From: Methylomonas aurea
GTDB taxonomy: Bacteria > Pseudomonadota > Gammaproteobacteria > Methylococcales > Methylomonadaceae
Reading direction: 5' to 3'
NCBI RefSeq assembly: GCF_024505045.1
Contig: NZ_JANIBM010000021.1
Coordinates: 1-64,000, forward strand
DNA length: 64,000 nt
A program made the translations under genes and the position numbers. Below the pieces are notes generated by a model. The model was not told where the DNA came from, searched no databases, and saw nothing but the letters and a program-made list of their open reading frames with translations. Shown here piece by piece: positions 34,790-46,545 of the stretch. Every line of letters begins with the position of its first letter. The stretch's first letter is position 1.

Positions 34790-35695
34790 ATGAATATTGC
34801 ACAGTTAAAGTCCTATCTTCTTGAAAGCAATCGTTGGCAAAAAGTCTTGTTCGGATTGCCGGTAATAGCGCTGGTCGGCATGCTTTGGCTGGATCATAGC
34901 GGCGTTCCGGTGGAACTAGGGCAAACCGTTTACCGACCGGATATGCCGCGCGGCGCTTGCCAGCCTGACCTATTGAGTGGCGATACCGGAGAAACGTACG
35001 GAGAAGAAACCGAAAACGGCATAAATTACAACGTCCGCACCCCTAAGAATTATGATGCATCGATTGCCCATCCTTTATTACTGGTATTTTCACCGGCGGG
35101 TGCGAATCGCGCCAAAACGGAGAAGATGACAGGATTCACCTTACCCGCAACCCGCTCCGGCTTTATCGTTGCTTATGCCGATCATCCCGAGCTTTCGCCG
35201 AGCACCACCGTGGAACTGGGTACGATCCCCCATGCGATGGCAAAAAAATGGTGTATCGATGAAAAACAGGTATATGTAACCGGTCATTCCGATGGCGGCA
35301 CCTCGGCAATGGCCTTAGCTTTTATGACCGGCACCCGGCACATTCCTACAGCAATCGCCCCCAGTGCCGCCGGCGTAACCTATGAGGACTTACGCGACCG
35401 CAAATGCCCGGAACCCTTGCCGGTGATGATCATACACAGCAGCAAGGACCGGCTGTTTCCGGGTTACGGACAGCAAACAGCCGGCTGGTGGGCGGCCTGT
35501 AACAAATGCGAGCCGATTCCCGATACGATAGGCAACGGTTGCGTGGCTTATTCCGGTTGCGCCAATGGCGTGAAAACCGTGTATTGCGAAGGCGATAAAC
35601 CGCATGCGCAATGGCCGGAACAGCGTAGCGATGCCATCATCAATTTTTTCTTGCATCACCATACCAATATGTATCCTGCGGCTGCGAGACAATGA
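34790..35695 (+). CDS. Exported alpha/beta-hydrolase (depolymerase/feruloyl-esterase-like)
   Basis: The 301-residue protein has an N-terminal membrane or signal segment (VLFGLPVIALVGMLWLD, about 19-35). The hydrolase fold has YNVRTPKNYDASIAHPLLLVFSPAG, the nucleophile elbow VTGHSDGGTSAMAL (serine near 164), and VMIIHSSKDRLFPGYGQ carrying the likely acid. Several cysteines in the last third (CNKCEPIPDTIGNGC) suggest disulfides in the periplasm. It resembles PHB-depolymerase/LpqC-type esterases; the substrate is unknown. Confidence 0.75.
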   Translation: MNIAQLKSYLLESNRWQKVLFGLPVIALVGMLWLDHSGVPVELGQTVYRPDMPRGACQPDLLSGDTGETYGEETENGINYNVRTPKNYDASIAHPLLLVFSPAGANRAKTEKMTGFTLPATRSGFIVAYADHPELSPSTTVELGTIPHAMAKKWCIDEKQVYVTGHSDGGTSAMALAFMTGTRHIPTAIAPSAAGVTYEDLRDRKCPEPLPVMIIHSSKDRLFPGYGQQTAGWWAACNKCEPIPDTIGNGCVAYSGCANGVKTVYCEGDKPHAQWPEQRSDAIINFFLHHHTNMYPAAARQ

Positions 35696-35726
35696 ACACT
35701 GCAAGCCTAGCCCACAACTTTTTACT

Positions 35727-36989
35727 TCAATCATCCCCTGCAAGCCGTCTGACCGTCAGCGCCGCGCGTTGCTCGATCAGCTGCACGATGTGTTCAACCA
35801 CCGGACTTCCGGCGAATTTATGGTCCATTGATGTCTGCAACCTGCGAGCGACCACGGGTAGCCGTTGACACAAACCTAGAATGCGTTTTCGGGTTTGCGC
35901 TACCGATAAGCCCGCCGCTTGGGCAAAGCGATCCCAGTGCCGGGCCTGCACTTCGCTGAATTTGTATTTGCCACCCAACTGCATGGCCATCTTGGGCGTA
36001 AGACCGGGATAAACGGCAGTTGACAGGACGTCGTAGAGCGGTGCCAGAACGGCGCCCTTCTCTACATACAAGATAGAAAAGTTCTTGGCATGGGCGTCGT
36101 GGTTGCCGATCAAGGCATTGAAAATCACCGCATCCAGCAGACGCAGTACCTGCGGCGCACTCGGTCGGGTCACGCGGCGGACCAAGTCAAAGCACTGTTC
36201 CAAACCCGGTCCACCCTCGTTCTGGTATTTCAGTTCCGGCGCCACGCCCAGTGCCTGGCAGACATCTTCCTGATGCAGCCGCACGCGTTGGCCATTGGCA
36301 GCTTGAGTTCGGTCATAACGATCAACCAGCAGAAATGAACGATCGCGAACGGCACAAATCCTCGACTGTGCGGTCTGGAATTGCATCGCAGCCGCCAATG
36401 CCAGGCAAAAACCCTCATTGATCACACTGTCTTCAAAGGCAGCGATGGCCGGTTTGAGAATATGGCTACTGGGCGCGCCATTGCGGGGCAGACCGATTCG
36501 TTGACCATCAAACACCACCGGCAATTTATCCTGAGTGCCCGCCAACGATAAGCGCAAACCATCCTGACCCGCCAGCATCGGCCGCTGCGGCAATTCGCCC
36601 AGCAAGGCCAGTACGTCAGAGTCGGATAACCAGTCGATGTCGCTCGCTGGTTCAGATGCAGCGGGTATTTGCTCTGGCGGCAAAAGCGAGACGGCGCCGG
36701 CGCATTCGCCGCCGATATGATCGAGCAAGGCAAAGTCGTTCTGCTTCGAGACCTGAAACTGGCGTGCGAGCAGTTGGCGTAATTTGCCTTCCGGTAACAA
36801 TCCGGCAAAGAAAGGCCGCGTCTGTTGGTCGTTGAAAACCTCTACTTGCAACGGTAACGAACAGGACAGAGGGACGGCGTCGATTTGTTGCAGCCAGTCG
36901 GCGCTGTAGCTAAATTGCAGTCTGCCTTCAACCAGGGCCAAATCCCCCACCCGACGATCGAATAAATAGACGGCAAGCAAGTAACTCAT
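35727..36989 (-). CDS. hipA: HipA-family kinase toxin, copy 2
   Basis: The 420-residue protein is the same length as copy 1 and nearly identical along its whole length, including IGNHDAHAKNF and LAPLYDVLSTAVYP. Differences cluster in the first third and at the C-terminus (RRLAGDD against RRLTDKA). It overlaps hipB by 4 bp. Two nearly identical pairs in one island would be able to cross-neutralise. Confidence 0.92.
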   Translation of the reverse strand: MSYLLAVYLFDRRVGDLALVEGRLQFSYSADWLQQIDAVPLSCSLPLQVEVFNDQQTRPFFAGLLPEGKLRQLLARQFQVSKQNDFALLDHIGGECAGAVSLLPPEQIPAASEPASDIDWLSDSDVLALLGELPQRPMLAGQDGLRLSLAGTQDKLPVVFDGQRIGLPRNGAPSSHILKPAIAAFEDSVINEGFCLALAAAMQFQTAQSRICAVRDRSFLLVDRYDRTQAANGQRVRLHQEDVCQALGVAPELKYQNEGGPGLEQCFDLVRRVTRPSAPQVLRLLDAVIFNALIGNHDAHAKNFSILYVEKGAVLAPLYDVLSTAVYPGLTPKMAMQLGGKYKFSEVQARHWDRFAQAAGLSVAQTRKRILGLCQRLPVVARRLQTSMDHKFAGSPVVEHIVQLIEQRAALTVRRLAGDD

Positions 36990-37219
36990 GGTGCTTCGGA
37001 GATGTCCGGCAGGCCATCGAGCATGACCTGCCCGCCCAGTGCCTCAATAACGCGCATCACCGTTTCCAGACGCACGGTCGGCTTGCCGGCTTCGAGGTCG
37101 ACGATAAAGCGAACGCCAACACCTGCCGCCAACGCCAGTTCGGATTGGGTTAATCCGAGTTGTTTGCGAGCGGTGCGTAGCGCTTGGCCAAGTTGTTGGG
37201 TCGACTGGATGTGGATCAT
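36986..37219 (-). CDS. hipB: HipB antitoxin, copy 2
   Basis: The 77-residue protein differs from copy 1 at only a few positions (MIHIQST, RTARKQLG, DISEAP). The helix-turn-helix SELALAAGVGVRFIVDLEAG is the same, which predicts binding to the same operators. Confidence 0.92.
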   Translation of the reverse strand: MIHIQSTQQLGQALRTARKQLGLTQSELALAAGVGVRFIVDLEAGKPTVRLETVMRVIEALGGQVMLDGLPDISEAP

Positions 37220-37226
37220 GATGTTT

Positions 37227-37339
37227 TTCCCGTTCGGGAAATTATTGGCCAGAATGCCGCAAAGGGCAAGACAAGTTTACCGAACGGGAAAATATTGCGG
37301 ATCAACTCTTTGAAGCATGACAATTTACCCGTTCGGGAA
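37227..37339. promoter_or_regulatory. Three HipB operators (copy 2)
   Basis: TTCCCGTTCGGGAA (37227-37240), TTACCGAACGGGAA (37277-37290) and TACCCGTTCGGGAA (37326-37339) repeat the spacing of copy 1 (50 and 49 bp). The second and third have lost symmetry at one outer position. Confidence 0.8.
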
Positions 37340-37449
37340 CTGTGCGTCTGCAGAGTAAATATCCATAGTGCGAGCAGAACACACCGAGGGTGAAAGTTGC
37401 TTTAGTGTCCACGTACTTTCATAACGTCACTGAAAATCATGATTAGTGG

Positions 37450-37542
37450 ATTCGATTGGTCATTTACCAATCAAACCCGTAGCGTATTGCAATCGGTAGT
37501 CCATTCAAATGCAAATTGATGCCTAAGAAATAAAATCGTGTA
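37450..37542. repeat. 93-bp repeat, copy B
   Basis: Same length as copy A, with the hairpin weakened in its right arm (ACCAATCAAAC). It lies 110 bp beyond the last HipB operator. The stretch 37340-37856 also holds the 15-bp core and a terminator; I see no gene in it. Confidence 0.8.
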
Positions 37543-37597
37543 TTTATGATTTTTAAAAAAATACGTTTAATTTTATTTTGTCAGCATTATTTCCAGC

Positions 37598-37612
37598 CCG
37601 GTCTGAGCACCA
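37598..37612. repeat. 15-bp core repeat, copy B
   Basis: CCGGTCTGAGCACCA, identical to 24923-24937, 55 bp after the end of the 93-bp repeat. The AT-rich spacer between the two differs between copies in length and sequence. Confidence 0.6.
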
Positions 37613-37620
37613 ATAAAATC

Positions 37621-37650
37621 AAGGGCTTGTAGTTTTGAAAGCCCTTTTTT
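37621..37650 (+). terminator. Rho-independent terminator after repeat B
   Basis: AAGGGCTT (37621-37628) pairs with AAGCCCTT (37639-37646) and is followed by T's to 37650. It has the same place relative to the 15-bp core as the terminator at 24971 but an unrelated sequence. Confidence 0.75.
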
Positions 37651-37856
37651 GTTTCTGGTGTCGTGTCCTTGGCTGGTCCGAGCGGTGTAGGGTTCAATCC
37701 AACGCCAATCAGCTTTGTCGTTGTTTTATAAGCGTTTTTCTCCCGGTGTGTTTGCCATCGTTCCGATTGGCGATTGCATACCGGTGTATCTTCGTGGTTT
37801 GGAGAATCGTATTTCGACCTTACAACCCTGCGGCAAATTCGACAAAACGCGAGCGC

Positions 37857-41042
<3,186 letters not shown>

Positions 41043-41085
41043 GGCCTGTCTCCGCTAGGCTAGTGGTGTTTGGTGCCCGGTTGCA

Positions 41086-42234
41086 TCAGCGCGTCAGCAA
41101 CTCGATATACGCTTGATAACTGTAACTGCGGTTTTTTTTCTGTCCGGTAAATTCCACCACAATCCCCAACTCCTCCAACACCTTGACCGCCGCCGTGGCG
41201 GTTGGGAAGGTGGTGTTCAATTTCCGGCGCACCTGTTCAATGCTGAAGCGCGGCATCATCGGCAGCATCTCGAACAAGCGATAACTGGCCGGGCCGACTT
41301 TTGCCGCGCCCAGCAGTCGCCGGCGATTCGCAGCGACCAAGCTGGCAATCGCCACAATGCTGCGCTCGGCGTCGGTCGCCGCCACGGCCACCGCTTCCAA
41401 AAAGAAAGACACCCAGCCTTCCCAGTCGCCATCGGTGCGGATGGCCGACAAGCGCCGGTAATACTCGCTTTGGTGTTGTTTCAAGTAGCCGCTGAGATAC
41501 ATTAAGGGCTCTGGCAATAAGCCCCAATGCTCCATCAACGCCGCGATCAGCAGACGGCCAATCCTGCCGTTGCCATCCAGAAATGGGTGGATGGTTTCAA
41601 ATTGGGCATGCACCAGGGCAATCTTCACCAACGGCGGTAAATCATCCGGCGGCGTGGCGTGAATAAAGCGCTCCACATCGGCCAACAAATCGGCGACCCG
41701 TTCCGCCGGTGGTGGCACAAACGCCGCATTTCCGGGGCGAGTGCCGCCAATCCAGTTCTGCGACCGGCGCAACTCGCCGGGTTGTTTTCCCGTGCCTCTC
41801 GCTCCATCCAGCAGCAGATGGTGGGCATTGCACAACAAGCGGACGCTGATCGGTAAACCATCGGCGGCGCGTAAGTTATCCTGCACCAAGCGGAAGGCGC
41901 GTAGATAGTTGGTAACTTCCTCCACATCGTCGGTATTGCTGACGGCAAAACCGGCTTCCTCATCGAATAAGTCGGTCAGGGTTGCTTGCGTGCCCTCGAT
42001 CTGCGATGTCAGCAACGCCTCTTTGCGAATCGCGCTGTAAAGCAACCAATCCACGGACGGCACCAGCCCGGATACCCCCGACAACCTTGCCAACGCCAAT
42101 TCGGCGACATGGTTCAGCGTGACATAGCTCTCGATGGCCAAAACCGGATCGCAGGGCGGCAACGGATGCGGAACAAACGCCCGCACCGGCTCGCCCAATG
42201 TCGTGGAAGTGATGTAATCGCCGGTGCTGCGCAT
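41086..42234 (-). CDS. Fic-family protein (class II) with C-terminal winged helix
   Basis: The 382-residue protein has the Fic motif HPFLDGNGRIGR at 216-227 and an N-terminal inhibitory helix with TSQIEG at 76-81, the (S/T)xxxE(G/N) motif of class II Fic proteins. The C-terminal 60 residues (FSIEQVRRKLNTTFPTATAAVKVLEELGIVVEF) are a winged helix that could bind DNA. Fic enzymes usually transfer AMP to a protein hydroxyl. Its place between hsdS and hsdR is seen in other type I operons; what it does there is not known. Confidence 0.92.
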   Translation of the reverse strand: MRSTGDYITSTTLGEPVRAFVPHPLPPCDPVLAIESYVTLNHVAELALARLSGVSGLVPSVDWLLYSAIRKEALLTSQIEGTQATLTDLFDEEAGFAVSNTDDVEEVTNYLRAFRLVQDNLRAADGLPISVRLLCNAHHLLLDGARGTGKQPGELRRSQNWIGGTRPGNAAFVPPPAERVADLLADVERFIHATPPDDLPPLVKIALVHAQFETIHPFLDGNGRIGRLLIAALMEHWGLLPEPLMYLSGYLKQHQSEYYRRLSAIRTDGDWEGWVSFFLEAVAVAATDAERSIVAIASLVAANRRRLLGAAKVGPASYRLFEMLPMMPRFSIEQVRRKLNTTFPTATAAVKVLEELGIVVEFTGQKKNRSYSYQAYIELLTR

Positions 42235-42266
42235 GGTATGAAAATATTCTTTAAGAGAGAATCGTC

Positions 42267-42288
42267 ATATTAAAGCATTCTTTAATAT
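42267..42288. promoter_or_regulatory. Palindrome upstream of fic
   Basis: ATATTAAAG (42267-42275) and CTTTAATAT (42280-42288) are perfect 9-bp arms around CATT, 33 bp before the fic start. A related ATTCTTTAA lies closer. It may be the operator of the Fic winged helix. Confidence 0.5.
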
Positions 42289-42335
42289 CCGGCGCGAATA
42301 TCAAAGAAAACTTGAATAAGCGCAGGGGCGACATC

Positions 42336-43601
42336 TCAAGCCTGCTCTATCATGGCGTCGGCTTCCGACAGTCGGAGTTGGCCGGAGATCAGGCGGGGTA
42401 GCAGGGTGTCACGGAGGGTAGCGAGGGTTTGGGCTTGCAATTCATTTTCACAAATTCGACGAATCAATGGATCAACTGTATTTCGATAAGCGCAAGTCAA
42501 CTCTTCATTTGGCACGATTGCTTTTTCAATTGCAAAGTCTGGCCAGTGTCCCTTGTATTCAGAAAACTTCACTCGATCTTTCGTGGCGTAATATGTCCAG
42601 ACAGTATCAACACCGGAACCTATAAAGGGCAAAACGTTTTGAATAGCCGAAAACGCAAAGGTAATTAACCTCATGTAGCAAGTGTGATTTGCGAAAACAA
42701 TAACAGGCTCATCTAAAGTTGCTTTTACACCGGGTGTATCGTTATGGAAACCAATTATTCCCGATTTTCCTTGGTCAAGAATGGGAACCAAACCCTCCGA
42801 AGAAGCTGTTTTTTGATCATATTTTTTTCCGACCGATAGGCGTTTGATAAAACTTTCAAAATTCCCAACTCGCCACCCCCTCGGCACCAAGCCCAATTCC
42901 GATTCCTCAAAATCATCGGGAAACAGCGCGGCGGTGGCTTCGTCCATATTTTCAGGCTCCCGGCCTTGCTGCTTGGCGCGGACGGGGTCGAAATCGACAA
43001 ACCATGATTTGAACAGCGCCTGAGCGATGGCTTCCAGCGTGGCGTTGGTTTCGCGCAGGAGAGTGATGCGGTTGTCGAGCGCACTAATGACTTGCAGTAT
43101 CTTTTCTTGTTCATGTAGTGGCGGTATCGCCACTTGCATCTTGTCTACACGCGTAATGTAGATGTGTTTGATCGTTGAGCCATCAGAATCACCTTCCATC
43201 ACTCTTTGGTAATGAGGAGATAAAAGTAGGTATTTCAGAAACTCCGGAATGATCTTTTTGTTAGGGCGTAGTAAAGCGACCGACTGATTGATGCATACTC
43301 CAGTTCGATCAACAACCGCAACTCTGCCAATGGAGCCGTCCTTGGTCAGTAGGACGTCGCCAATTAACGGTCTGCTTTTGTCAGTCAAAGAGTTTTGAAA
43401 GGCTTCAAGAGTTGTTTTACGAGCGGTGGCATAGTTTATTCGACCGTCTATCACGTCTTTTGCTGTCAGTTTCCAAGGCCCATCATCGGCGTCTGGCATT
43501 GGGTTGGTAAAACCGTATGTAATCAGTTCCAAGAAGTGACGCAGTGGCTCTACCAGCCAACACTCAGGGACGAACCCTACTTCCGCTGCTTTAAAACTCA
43601 T
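42336..43601 (-). CDS. hsdS: Type I restriction specificity subunit S
   Basis: The 421-residue protein has two target-recognition domains separated by a conserved helix (PPLHEQEKILQVISALDNRITLLRETNATLEAIAQALFKSWF). The second conserved helix is at the C-terminus (ENELQAQTLATLRDTLLPRLISGQLRL). The two domains define a bipartite DNA target. Its ATG overlaps the stop of the duplicated hsdM fragment by 11 bp, as an hsdM-hsdS junction would. Confidence 0.93.
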   Translation of the reverse strand: MSFKAAEVGFVPECWLVEPLRHFLELITYGFTNPMPDADDGPWKLTAKDVIDGRINYATARKTTLEAFQNSLTDKSRPLIGDVLLTKDGSIGRVAVVDRTGVCINQSVALLRPNKKIIPEFLKYLLLSPHYQRVMEGDSDGSTIKHIYITRVDKMQVAIPPLHEQEKILQVISALDNRITLLRETNATLEAIAQALFKSWFVDFDPVRAKQQGREPENMDEATAALFPDDFEESELGLVPRGWRVGNFESFIKRLSVGKKYDQKTASSEGLVPILDQGKSGIIGFHNDTPGVKATLDEPVIVFANHTCYMRLITFAFSAIQNVLPFIGSGVDTVWTYYATKDRVKFSEYKGHWPDFAIEKAIVPNEELTCAYRNTVDPLIRRICENELQAQTLATLRDTLLPRLISGQLRLSEADAMIEQA

Positions 43602-43983
43602 ACCCCAGCCCTCCCAACTTCTGCCTGATCAACTGATCGAGTTCCGCGCCTTTCGCCATCTGCTCGCCCAGCTTTTCGGTGAGCTTCTGCATCTTGTCGG
43701 CAAAGGCTTCGTCGTCGTCCTCAATTGCTTCGGCCCCGACATAGCGGCCAGGTGTGAGTACGTGACCATGCTCGGCGATTTCGGCCAGGGTGACGCTGCG
43801 GCAGTAGCCTGGGACGTCTTGGTAGCCTCCGGCCCCGGTTTCACCAGCCCCGTAGGTCGGGTTAGGCGATAGCCGTAACCCGACATTGTCCTTCACGCCA
43901 ACATCATGACCATTGGTCTGTCGGGTTACGCCCGCTGGGCTAACCCGACCTACGGTTTTTGATTTTTGTTGTAGGTTATTCAT
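43591..43983 (-). pseudogene. Duplicated 3' end of hsdM
   Basis: From about 43596 to 43830 the bases encode [21 protein letters not shown]... to GGLGYEF, the last 75 or so residues of HsdM (44911 onward). Only about two residues differ, although the DNA differs at roughly one base in ten. The 5' part is REP-derived sequence (NVGLRLSPNPTY). It has no methyltransferase motifs, so on its own it cannot act as HsdM. It could still be translated from an ATG at 43983. Confidence 0.8.
43852..43954. repeat. REP pair (REPIN) next to the hsdM fragment
   Basis: GTAGGTCGGGTTAGGC...GTAACCCGACA (43852-43885) and TGTCGGGTTACGC...CTAACCCGACCTAC (about 43919-43953) are inverted hairpins. They match the REP family seen at 44519-44550 and 45142-45235. 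Confidence 0.8.
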
Positions 43984-44512
43984 GGCCTATGCCTGCGAAA
44001 TCGATTGCGGTTTTGCCCCAATTGGTTGGGTAAATGCCGGCTTCGACGTATTTTCTAAAACTGGAATATTGCCAATCGATTGGCGACGCCACCAAACCGT
44101 GTTTGACCGGGTTGTAATGGATGTAATCGACATGACGCTCGAAGTCGATTTCATCGCGGATGACATGCTCCCAGAGCCGATGTTGCCAAATGGCCTGTTC
44201 GCCGCGTGATAGGCGAGATGCGTTAAGAATGCCGCGTAAATCCGGGTCACAATGCTTGGTAAAACCGGTTTTTATCAAGCGCCAGCGGGTCGAGAAATCG
44301 GCATCGCCGGCTGGCAATGTCCATACACAATGAAGATGATCAGGCAGTACAACCATCGCATTGATGTCGAACGGACGCGCTTGGCGCACTTTTCGCATCG
44401 CCGCGCGCAGTGTTTCTATTGCCTCGGCGCTGGCCAAAATCGGCCGGCGTTTTTCGGTAACGAGGGTAAAGAAAAAGCTGCCGCCAGGAATGTATGAGCG
44501 TCGGTATTGCAT
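43976..44512 (-). CDS. REP-associated tyrosine transposase (RAYT), intact
   Basis: The 178-residue protein has MVVLPDHLHCVWTLP (HxH) and HVDYIHYNPVKHGLV with the catalytic tyrosine, and starts with the typical YRRSYIPGGSFFFTLVT. REP hairpins of the TAACCCGAC type stand on both sides (to 43954 and 44519-44550), and the same family is inside hsdM. It is a different RAYT lineage from 32115-32597, judging by sequence and flanking REPs. Confidence 0.9.
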   Translation of the reverse strand: MQYRRSYIPGGSFFFTLVTEKRRPILASAEAIETLRAAMRKVRQARPFDINAMVVLPDHLHCVWTLPAGDADFSTRWRLIKTGFTKHCDPDLRGILNASRLSRGEQAIWQHRLWEHVIRDEIDFERHVDYIHYNPVKHGLVASPIDWQYSSFRKYVEAGIYPTNWGKTAIDFAGIGHE

Positions 44513-44518
44513 AATCGA

Positions 44519-44550
44519 TGTCGGGTTATGCTGGGCTAACCCAACCTACG
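44519..44550. repeat. REP hairpin upstream of the RAYT
   Basis: TGTCGGGTTATGC...GCTAACCCAACCTACG lies 7 bp before the RAYT start codon and matches the family at 43919-43953. Confidence 0.75.
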
Positions 44551-44623
44551 CCCACCGACGCCAGCAATAATGCCGGGCGAAACTTGCTGGCGGATAGATC
44601 GGAAAACGGAAAAGGCAGTAGGA

Positions 44624-44854
44624 TTACTTGGCGGCTTGCAAATGCGCCCATGCGGCATCCTCCTCGTTGCGCTGCCAATCATCGGCTAACGCCATTTCAC
44701 TGAGTGTGGCACCGCATACGGCGGTGTCTTCAATCGGCATATCACTGGTAAAGGTTACCAACACTCGGCGTGCGGCTTTAGCCAGCATGGGTGGGGTTTC
44801 TAAAAAATGCAGATGGCCATCGGGTTCCAGCACGGCTTCGTAGGTTTGCAGCAT
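44624..44854 (-). CDS. Orphan antitoxin-like protein
   Basis: I start at the ATG at 44854, which follows a GGAG 9 bp upstream, giving 76 residues. The N-terminal LQTYEAVLEPDGHLHFLETP resembles the short beta-hairpin antitoxins of the DUF2281/AbrB-like kind and the C-terminal EMALADDWQRNEEDAAWAHLQ is a toxin-binding-like helix. No toxin gene follows. It sits in the segment inserted between hsdM and its duplicated end. Confidence 0.6.
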   Translation of the reverse strand: MLQTYEAVLEPDGHLHFLETPPMLAKAARRVLVTFTSDMPIEDTAVCGATLSEMALADDWQRNEEDAAWAHLQAAK

Positions 44855-44910
44855 GATTAGGTCTCCGTTATGAGAAAGCTGAGTCATTGTGCAATGGGCG
44901 TTGGTATAAA

Positions 44911-46545
44911 TCAAAACTCATACCCCAACCCTCCCAGCTTCTGCCGAATCAACTGATCGAGCTCAGCTCCTTTCGCCATCTGCTCGCCCAGCTTTTCGGT
45001 AAGTTTCTGCATCTTGTCGGCAAAGGCTTCGTCGTCGTCCTCGACGGCTTCGGCGCCCACATAGCGGCCGGGCGTGAGGACGTGGCCGTGTTCGGCGATT
45101 TCGGCCAGGGTGACGCTGCGGCAGTAGCCGGGAATGTCTTGGTAGGTTGGGTTAGGCGGTAGCCGTAACCCAACATTGTCGTCCGGTGCATTGGAAACGG
45201 TTTGTCGGGTTACGCTATCGCTAACCCGACCTACGTTTTCTTCCTCACGCCATGCCGCCACCGTAGCGGCGATGCGCTCGATGACTTCGTCGGTCAATTC
45301 CGCCTGCACCCGGCTGATCATGCTGCCCAGCTTGCGGGCGTCGATGAATAGCACTTCGCCCTGGCGGCTGGTCTTTTGCTTGGCTAAGAACCACAAACAG
45401 GCCGGAATCTGGGTGTTGAAGAACAATTGGCCGGGCAAGGCGATCATCACTTCCACTACGTCGGCGTCGACCATGGCGCGGCGGATGTCACCTTCGCTGT
45501 TCTGGCTGGAACTCATCGAGCCGTTGGCCAGCACGATGCCGGCGCGGCCGTTGGGTTTCAGGTGATAGAGCATGTGCTGCAACCAGGCGTAGTTGGCGTT
45601 GCCTGGCGGCGGCGTGCCGTACACCCAGCGCGGGTCACCTTCCAGGCTGCCGTGCCACCAGTCGCTGATGTTGAACGGCGGATTAGCCAATATGAAGTCA
45701 GCACGTAAATCCGGGTGCTGGTTGCGGGTAAAGCTGTCGGCCGGCTCCTTGCCCAGATTGAAGTCGATGCCGCGTATCGCCAGATTCATCGCCGCCAAAC
45801 GCCAGGTGGTGGGGTTGGATTCCTGGCCGTAGATCGACACGTCGCCCAGTTTGCCGCCGTGGGCTTCGATGAACTTTTCCGATTGCACGAACATGCCGCC
45901 GGAACCGCAGCAAGGGTCGTAGACTTTACCGTGGTGCGGCGCCAGCACGGCAACCAGGGTTTTGACGATGCTGGCCGGGGTATAGAACTGGCCGCCTTTC
46001 TTGCCTTCGGCGCTGGCGAATTGGCCGAGGAAATATTCGTAGACCTGCCCCAACACGTCGCGGGCCTGGCTGGCGTCTTCGCCGAAGCCAATGGTGGACA
46101 CCAAGTCCACCAGTTCGCCGAGCTTGCCGTTCGGCAGTTGGGCGCGAGCATAGCGTTTATCCAGTATGCCTTTCAGCTTGGGGTTTTCGCTTTCGATCAA
46201 GGCCAGCGCGTCGTCAATGCGTTTGCCGATGTCCGGCTGTTTGGCGGCGGCGCGCAAGGCTTCCCAGCGCGCGGCTTCCGGCACCCAGAAGATGTTGACT
46301 TCCTTGTAATAGTCGCGGTCTTCCAGTTCGGCGTCGATGTCTTCTTGCAGCGCTTCGCCGTAGTAATAGTCGTCGTCGGGATCGCGCAGGCGCTTTTCCA
46401 GGTCGCCGCGACGGGCGCTAAAGCTGTCGGAGATGTATTTGACGAAGATCAGGCCGAGCACCAGATGTTTGTATTCGGCGGCGTCCATATTGGCGCGCAG
46501 CTTGTCGGCGGCGGCCCAGAGTGTCCGTTTAATGTCGTCGAGCAT
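44911..46545 (-). CDS. hsdM: Type I restriction methyltransferase subunit M
   Basis: The 544-residue protein has the HsdM N-terminal domain ([35 protein letters not shown]), the SAM motif [12 protein letters not shown], the adenine-methylase motif ILANPPFN, and [37 protein letters not shown]. Residues about 437-468 ([17 protein letters not shown]...LPPNPTY) are translated REP sequence inserted in frame; the rest of the C-terminus is normal. The stop is followed in frame +1 by a 17-residue stub (44868-44921) where hsdS should begin. The true hsdS is 1.3 kb away. Confidence 0.95.
   Translation of the reverse strand: MLDDIKRTLWAAADKLRANMDAAEYKHLVLGLIFVKYISDSFSARRGDLEKRLRDPDDDYYYGEALQEDIDAELEDRDYYKEVNIFWVPEAARWEALRAAAKQPDIGKRIDDALALIESENPKLKGILDKRYARAQLPNGKLGELVDLVSTIGFGEDASQARDVLGQVYEYFLGQFASAEGKKGGQFYTPASIVKTLVAVLAPHHGKVYDPCCGSGGMFVQSEKFIEAHGGKLGDVSIYGQESNPTTWRLAAMNLAIRGIDFNLGKEPADSFTRNQHPDLRADFILANPPFNISDWWHGSLEGDPRWVYGTPPPGNANYAWLQHMLYHLKPNGRAGIVLANGSMSSSQNSEGDIRRAMVDADVVEVMIALPGQLFFNTQIPACLWFLAKQKTSRQGEVLFIDARKLGSMISRVQAELTDEVIERIAATVAAWREEENVGRVSDSVTRQTVSNAPDDNVGLRLPPNPTYQDIPGYCRSVTLAEIAEHGHVLTPGRYVGAEAVEDDDEAFADKMQKLTEKLGEQMAKGAELDQLIRQKLGGLGYEF
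45142..45235. repeat. REPIN inserted in frame in hsdM
   Basis: TAGGTTGGGTTAGGC...GTAACCCAACA (45142-45175) and TGTCGGGTTACGC...CTAACCCGACCTACG (45203-45235) form an inverted REP pair within the hsdM coding region. The frame is kept, adding about 30 residues near the C-terminus. Confidence 0.85.
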
